This document shows positions 7,828 through 13,680 of a stretch of 17,094 nucleotides of DNA, one piece after another (the first letter of the stretch is position 1; every line of letters begins with the position of its first letter). The notes below the pieces were generated by a model that saw only the letters and a list, made by a program, of their open reading frames with translations, was not told the DNA's origin and made no database searches. Origin of the DNA: Candidatus Izemoplasmatales bacterium (GTDB lineage Bacteria; Bacillota_I; Bacilli_A; Izemoplasmatales; Hujiaoplasmataceae); NCBI GenBank assembly GCA_028691335.1, contig JAQUZK010000009.1:1-17094 (forward strand), given 5' to 3'. The translations under genes were made by a program, and so were the position numbers.

Positions 7828-7836
7828 TGTTAAAAT
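7828..7836 (+). promoter_or_regulatory. Extended -10 promoter of alanine dehydrogenase
   Basis: TG at 7828-7829, one base, then TAAAAT (7831-7836). No convincing -35 is visible; that region is taken by the cre site. Confidence 0.5.
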
Positions 7837-7857
7837 ATATTTAGTGAGGTGAAAACA

Positions 7858-8958
7858 ATGATTATAGGATGTGTCAAAGAGATTAAAAAACTTGAATTTT
7901 GCGTTGGTTTAACTCCAAGCAGTGTTAACGAATATGTTAGACATGGACATAAGGTTTATATTGAAACTAACGCTGGTTTAAACTCTGGTTTTCCAGATGA
8001 AGATTATGTAAAAGTTGGAGCGGAAATTTTGCCTAATGCAAAACAAGTATGGGAAAAATCAGAAATGATTGTAAAAGTTAAAGAACCGCTTCAAGATGAG
8101 TACCAATATTTTCGCGAAGGTTTAATTCTTTATACTTATTTACATTTAGCAGCTGACCAAGCTTTAACAGAAGCTTTATTAGCTAAAAAAGTAAAAGCAG
8201 TAGCTTATGAAACTATTATTTTAGAAGACGGATCGCTACCATGCTTAAAACCTATGAGTGCAGTTGCTGGACGTTTAGGAGTTATTGAAGGAGCTAAACA
8301 TCTAGAAAAAACTATGGGCGGCTCTGGAGTTCTAATTTCTGGTGTTCCAGGAACAAAAAGAGCTAATGTCGCTATCGTAGGAGCTGGGGTTGTTGGAGAA
8401 AGCGCCTTAAAAATGGCTGTAGGTCTTGGGGCTAATGTTACAGTATTAGATATTAATATTAACAAATTAACATATTTAGATGATATTTACGGAAACAGAA
8501 TTGCAACTTTATATAGTAATTCTCATAATATCGAAGAAGCTTGCAAAAGTGCAGATTTAGTAGTAAGTGGAGTTTTACTCCCAGGAGCGAAAGCCCCTAA
8601 ACTTATTAAGAGAGAATATTATAAAAACATGAAACCTGGAAGTGTTATAGTAGATATAGCTATTGATCAAGGCGGATCTACTGAAGTCTCTAAAGCGACA
8701 TATCATGATAAACCAACCTTTGTTGTGGATGGTATTGTTCACTATTGTGTAGCTAATATGGCAGGAGCTGTGCCTCAAACTTCAACAATAGCTTTAAATA
8801 ATTCAACTTTAAGATATGGTTTAATGATAGCTGACAATGGTTTGGATGAAGCGATTAGATTATCAAAACCATTAAAATATGGTGTCAACACGTATGATGG
8901 AAAATGTACTTGTGTTGGAGTATGCCAAGCTTTTGGTTTAGAATATCAAACAATTTAA
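7858..8958 (+). CDS. ald: Alanine dehydrogenase, with Cys in place of the substrate-binding Arg15
   Basis: This 366-aa protein matches NAD-dependent L-alanine dehydrogenase (alanine + NAD+ + water to pyruvate + ammonia + NADH). Numbering aligns without gaps to characterised enzymes: K75 and H96 (pyruvate contact and catalysis), the Rossmann loop GAGVVG (175-180), D198 for the NAD ribose, and D270 (VDIAIDQGG) are all present. The exception is residue 15. The usual motif (E-x-R-V-x-LTP) reads EFCVGLTP, with TGC where an Arg codon is expected; one C-to-T change from CGC would explain it. The C-terminus is Cys-rich (KCTCVGVCQAFG). The ATG at 7858 follows GTGAGGTG (7844-7851); the GTG at 7849 belongs to that ribosome site. 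Activity may be reduced or altered. Confidence 0.9.
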   Translation: MIIGCVKEIKKLEFCVGLTPSSVNEYVRHGHKVYIETNAGLNSGFPDEDYVKVGAEILPNAKQVWEKSEMIVKVKEPLQDEYQYFREGLILYTYLHLAADQALTEALLAKKVKAVAYETIILEDGSLPCLKPMSAVAGRLGVIEGAKHLEKTMGGSGVLISGVPGTKRANVAIVGAGVVGESALKMAVGLGANVTVLDININKLTYLDDIYGNRIATLYSNSHNIEEACKSADLVVSGVLLPGAKAPKLIKREYYKNMKPGSVIVDIAIDQGGSTEVSKATYHDKPTFVVDGIVHYCVANMAGAVPQTSTIALNNSTLRYGLMIADNGLDEAIRLSKPLKYGVNTYDGKCTCVGVCQAFGLEYQTI

Positions 8959-8960
8959 TT

Positions 8961-8988
8961 AACTGCCAGATTATCTGGCAGTTTTTTT
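8961..8988 (+). terminator. Intrinsic terminator after alanine dehydrogenase
   Basis: AACTGCCAGA (8961-8970) pairs with TCTGGCAGTT (8974-8983) and is followed by a T run to 8988. Confidence 0.9.
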
Positions 8989-9022
8989 AAAATTCAAATT
9001 AAGAATATATCCTTTATTATTA

Positions 9023-9031
9023 TGATAAAAT
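9023..9031 (+). promoter_or_regulatory. Extended -10 promoter of the alpha-amylase gene
   Basis: TGATAAAAT (core TAAAAT 9026-9031), 27 bases before the start codon. No -35 or cre site is recognisable. Confidence 0.45.
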
Positions 9032-9057
9032 ATAGATAATAAAATGGAGTGATAAGA

Positions 9058-11046
9058 ATGAAGAAAATTACAAACATATTATTTGTTATGATTTTAGCTT
9101 TACTTTTGGCAGGGTGTCTAAATCAAACCACAATCATAACAACGGACAAATTACTTGCTCAAGAAGTCAATGTCGAAAGTGAATATTTGGCAGATAATGT
9201 TCAAGATGGGACAATTCTACAGGCTTGGAATTGGTCTATGGAAACTATCGAAAATCATCTAGAAGAAATTGCTATAGCGGGCTTTTCTACTGTTCAAATA
9301 TCGCCAATGCAACCGCAAAAAGACTATTATGGAGTTGGTATTTGGGGAGATCATTGGTGGAAACTATATCAACCATTAGGTTTTAGTATCGCCACAGAAA
9401 ATCATAGTTTAGGCACTAAAGAAGATTTAATCTCTTTAGTTAATAGTGCAAATGGTTACGGAATAAAAATTATTGTTGATGTTGTATTAAACCATCTAGC
9501 TGGCGATAATAATATTTTAGATCCTAATGTAGCGACATACGAACCCTTAATATACCAACAAAACTTAATTCGTCAAGATAATGGTTTTGTTTCAGATTCA
9601 AGTATTTCTGCGGTAGTAAGAGGCTCCTTAGGCGGATTACCAGATTTACAAACAGAGAATCAGCACGTTCAAGACAGGGTTTTGTCCTTGTTAAAAGAAT
9701 ATGTAGATGTAGGTGTTTCTGGTTTCAGATTTGATGCCGCTAAACACATTGAAACTGAAGAAGATGGAGGCGTAGCTAGTGATTTCTGGCCATATATAAT
9801 TAACGGGGTTAATGAATATGCTGAAAGTCTTGGTAAAGATAAACTGTATTTTTACGGAGAAATCTTACATACTCCAGGTAGTAATAGAGAGTTTACCGAT
9901 TACACTGAATATATGTCTATAACAGCTAGCGACATGTCTGATTCTATAAGAAATGGTATAATTTCTAAAAATTTAACATCGCTTTTAAATGCTGATTATC
10001 CTGAAGGCGTAAACGCAGAAAAAGCTGTTTTATGGGCTGAATCTCATGATACTTATGCAAATAGTAGTGGCTCTACTAAGAACACCCCAGATTCTTACAT
10101 TACCAAAGCATATGTTCTCAGTGCGTCAAGAAAAGATTCCACAAGTTTATATTTTGCTAGACCTAAAGAGAATACTTTTATTGGGTCAATTGGTTCTTAT
10201 TTATGGCAATCTCTAGAGATTGCCGAAGCCAATAGATTTCATAACTATTTCATTGGAGCTGATGAATATTTATATCATGAAGACGGATTTTTAGTTAATG
10301 AAAGATACAGCTCAAATAAGCACGGAATAGTTATAATCAATGTCGAGGGAGCTGAAGAAGTAGATGATATTCAAGTCAATGATACTCCAGACGGCAACTA
10401 TTTTGATCAAATATCAAAGAGCTTTTTTACAGTTAAAAACTCTAAACTATCTGGAAAAGTTTCCGATAGTGGTATAGCTATAATTTATAATAATCCATAT
10501 GAACCGAAACCAGCAATCTATGTTTCTGACGATGGTTTGAGAGGATCTTTCAAAGATACGATGATTATATCTGCATTTAGTCACAATACTACTAAAGCAT
10601 ATTATTCTTTGAATAATGGAGAAAAAATTGCTTTTGAAGGTAATATCGAAATTGAACTAAGTCATCCTCAAGCAAATGCGATAGTTAGTTTATATTTTGA
10701 ACTTTGGTATAACGATTTCAAGATAGAAAAAGAATATAGATATATTAAGAGTAACGTAGTGGTAACCTCTGTGACAGTTAATGATATTAATACAGATTTC
10801 TTAACTGAAAATACAAAAATTGTTGCTTGGACTTGGAAAGAAAGTGTAGAGGGCAAGTGGATAGAAGGAACGTATTCAAACGGAACTTTCGTTTTTGATT
10901 TATCCGAAGGAGATCAGTATTTTCTCTTAGTAATATTTGATTCTGCAGTTACAACATATAAATGGAATCTAAAAATTGCTCAAACAAATGATGTAGAAAT
11001 ACCTAGTGACGGAATATATGATGGCAGTAATTTTGTTTGGAATTAA
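9058..11046 (+). CDS. Alpha-amylase lipoprotein, AmyE-like (GH13) with C-terminal starch-binding-like domain
   Basis: This 662-aa surface-anchored enzyme probably hydrolyses alpha-1,4-glucans such as starch or glycogen. A lipoprotein signal ends in LLAGC with lipidated Cys20. The barrel begins with LQAWNWSMETI and carries the GH13 motifs DVVLNH (141-146), GFRFDAAKH with nucleophile D226, YGEI with acid/base E268, and ESHDTYA with D331. The wording of these blocks and the order of later domains follow Bacillus subtilis AmyE: an all-beta domain C, an Ig-like segment (about 485-570), and a last 90-residue module (AWTW...WIEGTYSNGTF...DGIYDG) at the place of AmyE's CBM26. AmyE is freely secreted at similar length, whereas this protein is membrane-tethered. 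The ATG at 9058 follows TGGAGTG (9045-9051); the GTG at 9049 lies inside that site. Confidence 0.9.
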   Translation: MKKITNILFVMILALLLAGCLNQTTIITTDKLLAQEVNVESEYLADNVQDGTILQAWNWSMETIENHLEEIAIAGFSTVQISPMQPQKDYYGVGIWGDHWWKLYQPLGFSIATENHSLGTKEDLISLVNSANGYGIKIIVDVVLNHLAGDNNILDPNVATYEPLIYQQNLIRQDNGFVSDSSISAVVRGSLGGLPDLQTENQHVQDRVLSLLKEYVDVGVSGFRFDAAKHIETEEDGGVASDFWPYIINGVNEYAESLGKDKLYFYGEILHTPGSNREFTDYTEYMSITASDMSDSIRNGIISKNLTSLLNADYPEGVNAEKAVLWAESHDTYANSSGSTKNTPDSYITKAYVLSASRKDSTSLYFARPKENTFIGSIGSYLWQSLEIAEANRFHNYFIGADEYLYHEDGFLVNERYSSNKHGIVIINVEGAEEVDDIQVNDTPDGNYFDQISKSFFTVKNSKLSGKVSDSGIAIIYNNPYEPKPAIYVSDDGLRGSFKDTMIISAFSHNTTKAYYSLNNGEKIAFEGNIEIELSHPQANAIVSLYFELWYNDFKIEKEYRYIKSNVVVTSVTVNDINTDFLTENTKIVAWTWKESVEGKWIEGTYSNGTFVFDLSEGDQYFLLVIFDSAVTTYKWNLKIAQTNDVEIPSDGIYDGSNFVWN

Positions 11047-11052
11047 AAAATG

Positions 11053-11081
11053 GGCTATATTTAACCTAAATATAGCCTTTT
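11053..11081 (+). terminator. Intrinsic terminator after the amylase gene
   Basis: An 11-bp perfect stem, GGCTATATTTA (11053-11063) with TAAATATAGCC (11067-11077), a 3-base loop and a short T tail (TTTT, then GTGTTTT). Confidence 0.75.
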
Positions 11082-11134
11082 GTGTTTTAATTGTGAGATT
11101 GTTTTGAAGATTTCTTCATAATGATTATAAACTC

Positions 11135-11163
11135 TTTAATCTTCATTAGACTTCTAATATAAT
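11135..11163 (+). promoter_or_regulatory. Promoter of the SDR epimerase gene
   Basis: TATAAT (11158-11163) with a weak TTTAAT (11135-11140) 17 bases upstream. Confidence 0.5.
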
Positions 11164-11168
11164 GAAGA
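11140..11168. repeat. 9-bp inverted repeat across the -10 region of the epimerase gene
   Basis: TCTTCATTA (11140-11148) and TAATGAAGA (11160-11168) are perfect inverted copies 11 bases apart. The right arm covers most of the -10 box (11160-11163). The position would suit a repressor operator, but no matching regulator is in the window. Confidence 0.4.
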
Positions 11169-11183
11169 TGAGGAGGATTCTTT

Positions 11184-12200
11184 ATGAGAGTATTAGTTAC
11201 CGGTGCTACTGGACATATTGGAAATGTTTTAGTGAAAGACTTATATGAACAAAATTTTGATGTGTCTGCTTTCGTTTTAGAGAGTGACGATACTTCAATA
11301 ATTGAACCATATGCTAAGATTATCAGAGGCAACATTATTGATGAAATTAAAGTGATTGAAGCTACCAAAGATATGGATATGGTATTTCATTTGGCAGGTA
11401 TCGTAGAAATTAGAATGGGGAAAAAGAAACAACTTTATACCACTAATGTTGAAGGAACAAAAAACATCATAAAAGCATGTCAATTAAATAATGTAAAAAG
11501 ACTTATTTACACTTCAAGTGTACATGCCATAGAAGAAGCTAAGAACCACAAAGTTATTTATGAACCTATAAGTGTTGATCCAAAAAAAGTAAAAGGTCAT
11601 TACGCGAAAAGTAAAGCAATTGCGACGAATCTAGTTTTAAATCAAAATTCAGATACTTTAGAAACTATCGTAGTTTATCCTTCAGGTATAGTTGGACCTT
11701 ATGATTATAAATTATCAAACTTTGGTCAGGTTTTTACTGATTATTTATTAGGGAGACTGACGGCTTATTTAAAAGGAGGATATAATTTTGTAGATGTAAG
11801 AGATGTTTCTAAAGGAATTATTAACGCTGCTTTATTTGGAAAAAATAAAGAAGGGTATATATTATCTGGTAGTGAGATAAAAATTAAAGAATTACTAGAT
11901 TTCATTGCTGAATACACAGGAAGAAAAAAGATTAAAACAAAATTAGCTTATTGGTTCATTAAATCAGTTAGTTATATAGCAGAATTCATCTTTTTAATCT
12001 TGAGAAAAAGACCTTTATTTACTCACTATTCAGTTTCTGTTCTTAACTCAAATTGTAATTTTTCCAACCAAAAAGCTAAAAAGGAGTTAGGGTTTAAAAC
12101 TAGAGATATTTATGAATCAATTAGAGATGCTATAGATTTTTCTTCTGAATATCATTTACAAAAAATTGGAAATAAATATAAGAGAAAAGTGTATCATTAA
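11184..12200 (+). CDS. NAD(P)-dependent epimerase/reductase, extended SDR family
   Basis: This 338-aa oxidoreductase has an N-terminal Rossmann fold. It has the extended-SDR nucleotide motif GATGHIG (7-13), the conserved segment around VFHLAG, a catalytic Ser region TSSVHA (110-115) and the active-site pair Y140-x3-K144 (YAKSK). The later block YPSGIVGP is typical of dihydroflavonol-reductase/HpnA-like members. A hydrophobic stretch in the C-terminal half (about residues 253-275, followed by RKRP) may touch the membrane. Substrate is unknown; nucleotide-sugar epimerase, hydroxysteroid-type or flavonol-type reductases share these motifs. A full AGGAGG (11171-11176) precedes the ATG. It is transcribed alone. 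Confidence 0.8.
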   Translation: MRVLVTGATGHIGNVLVKDLYEQNFDVSAFVLESDDTSIIEPYAKIIRGNIIDEIKVIEATKDMDMVFHLAGIVEIRMGKKKQLYTTNVEGTKNIIKACQLNNVKRLIYTSSVHAIEEAKNHKVIYEPISVDPKKVKGHYAKSKAIATNLVLNQNSDTLETIVVYPSGIVGPYDYKLSNFGQVFTDYLLGRLTAYLKGGYNFVDVRDVSKGIINAALFGKNKEGYILSGSEIKIKELLDFIAEYTGRKKIKTKLAYWFIKSVSYIAEFIFLILRKRPLFTHYSVSVLNSNCNFSNQKAKKELGFKTRDIYESIRDAIDFSSEYHLQKIGNKYKRKVYH

Positions 12201-12245
12201 ATTTTTATAAAAATAAACTAGATTTTAAAGTAGTTTCTTATAAAT

Positions 12246-12284
12246 AAAACAGTCAATAAATCCTTTTATCTGGCTGTTTTTTTT
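12246..12284 (+). terminator. Intrinsic terminator after the epimerase gene
   Basis: AAAACAGTCA (12246-12255) pairs with TGGCTGTTTT (12271-12280, one G-T pair). An inner ATAAA/TTTAT pairing closes the loop, and T's run to 12284. Confidence 0.8.
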
Positions 12285-12292
12285 GATATAAT
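12284..12292 (+). promoter_or_regulatory. Extended -10 promoter of the SASA-like gene
   Basis: TGATATAAT (core TATAAT 12287-12292) begins at the last T of the preceding terminator. The -35 region falls in the terminator stem and is poor. Confidence 0.5.
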
Positions 12293-12332
12293 ACTATTTA
12301 ATTTTGACTCAATACAAAGGGGAATTTATTGC

Positions 12333-13607
12333 ATGAAGAGCAACTTTGAATTAGCAGATATTTTTAGTGATAACATAGTTTTTCAAGCGGGATTACCAAT
12401 CAAAATTTTTGGTAAATGTAAAAAGAACATTGAAATTCAAATAGATTTTTTAGGTCAACAATTTAATATTAAGACAAAAGATGAAAGATTTCTAGTCGAA
12501 CTCCCAGCTATAGAAGAAAGAAAGTCTTCTTTTTCTTTTACAATCAAAAGCAAAAAGCAAGAACAAACCATTTATAACTGCCAAATAGGCGATGTGTATT
12601 TATTTATTGGTGGGATGAATGTTTCAATGCCTTTAGAAGAAGGATTCTATAATCAAGAGTATGATATGTTAGATTTACGGTTTTTCTCTTGTGATGCTTC
12701 TTCATATAGTTGGAAAATAGCTGATAAAACAAATTATACTAGTTTTAGTGCAGTAGCTTATTTGTTTTCTAAAAACATTCATAATATTAGTCAAAGTGCA
12801 ATAGGTATAATTAATTGTACTAGTCCAAACTCAAGAATATTCTCTTGGATGAATATTTCTGATATAAGGTCTAACAAAGAAATTAAACAAATTACAGATA
12901 AATATTCTTCTAGTGATCGGATTCCACTTTATAGTGTGATGAAAGAAAAAATTATTCCGCACCATATAAAATCTGTAATAATCTATCAAGGAGAAAATGA
13001 TTATCCATACTATAATGTCTTTGAGAATTGTTTAAAGTTAATTATAAAATGTTTAAGATTAGATTTTAATTGTTTAACACTTCCGTTTTTTGTTATCCAA
13101 ATAGCAGGATATAATCATCCTGATGCAGATGATTTTAGTGTAAGTATGATTAGAATAGCTCAAGCAAAAGTAGCTTCAGTTAAAGATAGTGTTTATTTAG
13201 TTTCAGCGATTGATATTGGAAGTGAAAATGACATTTTTCCTAAAGATAAGCATTTACTAGCAAAAAGACTGGCTGATACAGTTTTAGAGAAACTTTATCG
13301 AATAGGGAAAAATAATATTTCGCCAAGCTTTTTTTCTCATACAGTATATCCAAATAAAGTTACGATACTTATTAAAGATAATTATCTGAACTTAGTTTCA
13401 AGGTCCGGACAACATCTAGGGTTTAGCTATACCGAAAATGGCGTAGATTTTAAGTCATTAAAATCGGTATCAATAGCTAATAATATAATAGAAATTAATT
13501 TAGACAAAGATGCAAAAGAGATTCGTTATGCGATGAAGAAATATCCTACTTGTGATATATTTTCGTCTAATGGACTTCCTTTATTACCGTTTAGAGTTAA
13601 GTTGTAA
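12333..13607 (+). CDS. Sialate O-acetylesterase-like (SASA) protein, predicted catalytically dead
   Basis: This 424-aa protein follows the sialate O-acetylesterase layout. An N-terminal beta domain starts LADIFSDNIVFQ...IKIFG, and an SGNH-type hydrolase domain follows, with SFSAVAYLF, IGIIN and the kept block YQGEN (218-222). In active relatives the catalytic Ser lies in GDVWLCSGQSNM. Here the ungapped equivalent is GDVYLFIGGMNV, so Ser is replaced by Met95. The oxyanion-loop GGT is replaced by PNS (165-167), and the catalytic His of DIHP becomes Phe302 (DIFP). With nucleophile, base and oxyanion loop all gone, esterase activity is not expected, yet the frame is intact. No signal peptide is present, so it is probably cytoplasmic. 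The ATG follows AAAGGGGA (12316-12323). A glycan-binding or regulatory role is only a guess. Confidence 0.75.
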   Translation: MKSNFELADIFSDNIVFQAGLPIKIFGKCKKNIEIQIDFLGQQFNIKTKDERFLVELPAIEERKSSFSFTIKSKKQEQTIYNCQIGDVYLFIGGMNVSMPLEEGFYNQEYDMLDLRFFSCDASSYSWKIADKTNYTSFSAVAYLFSKNIHNISQSAIGIINCTSPNSRIFSWMNISDIRSNKEIKQITDKYSSSDRIPLYSVMKEKIIPHHIKSVIIYQGENDYPYYNVFENCLKLIIKCLRLDFNCLTLPFFVIQIAGYNHPDADDFSVSMIRIAQAKVASVKDSVYLVSAIDIGSENDIFPKDKHLLAKRLADTVLEKLYRIGKNNISPSFFSHTVYPNKVTILIKDNYLNLVSRSGQHLGFSYTENGVDFKSLKSVSIANNIIEINLDKDAKEIRYAMKKYPTCDIFSSNGLPLLPFRVKL

Positions 13608-13634
13608 AAACCAAGTTAAAGCTTGGTTTTTTTT
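13606..13634 (+). terminator. Intrinsic terminator after the SASA-like gene
   Basis: AAAAACCAAG (13606-13615) pairs with CTTGGTTTTT (13622-13631) around a 6-base loop, with T's to 13634. The stem includes the end of the stop codon. Confidence 0.85.
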
Positions 13635-13656
13635 ACTTTTTTTTCTCTATTTATTG

Positions 13657-13662
13657 TATAAT
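13657..13662 (+). promoter_or_regulatory. Possible -10 box of the helicase-PLC unit
   Basis: TATAAT at 13657-13662 lies 18 bases before the TTG start codon, so the 5' leader would be only about 11-13 bases. No good -35 is seen. Confidence 0.4.
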
Positions 13663-13670
13663 TGTTTTGT

Positions 13671-13677
13671 AGGTGAT
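13671..13677 (+). promoter_or_regulatory. Ribosome binding site that fixes the TTG start of the helicase
   Basis: AGGTGAT lies three bases before TTG at 13681, nearly the same arrangement as GAGGTGAT before the MFS gene. An in-frame ATG at 13552 would lie inside the SASA-like gene and upstream of its terminator, and would add a hydrophobic leader with no homology. Confidence 0.65.
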
Positions 13678-13680
13678 ATT

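Noticed and set aside
8205..8778. Minus-strand open frames inside the alanine dehydrogenase gene
   Set aside because: They are antisense shadows of a conserved gene, without ribosome sites or recognisable proteins.
3934..13607. Sialic-acid use locus joining the MFS carrier and SASA-like protein
   Set aside because: The genes are about 7 kb apart with separate promoters, no nan genes are present, and the esterase is predicted inactive.
13552..13680. 43-residue hydrophobic leader of the helicase from ATG 13552
   Set aside because: It overlaps the end of the SASA-like gene and crosses that gene's terminator; TTG 13681 has AGGTGAT just upstream and a cytoplasmic nuclease-helicase needs no membrane leader.
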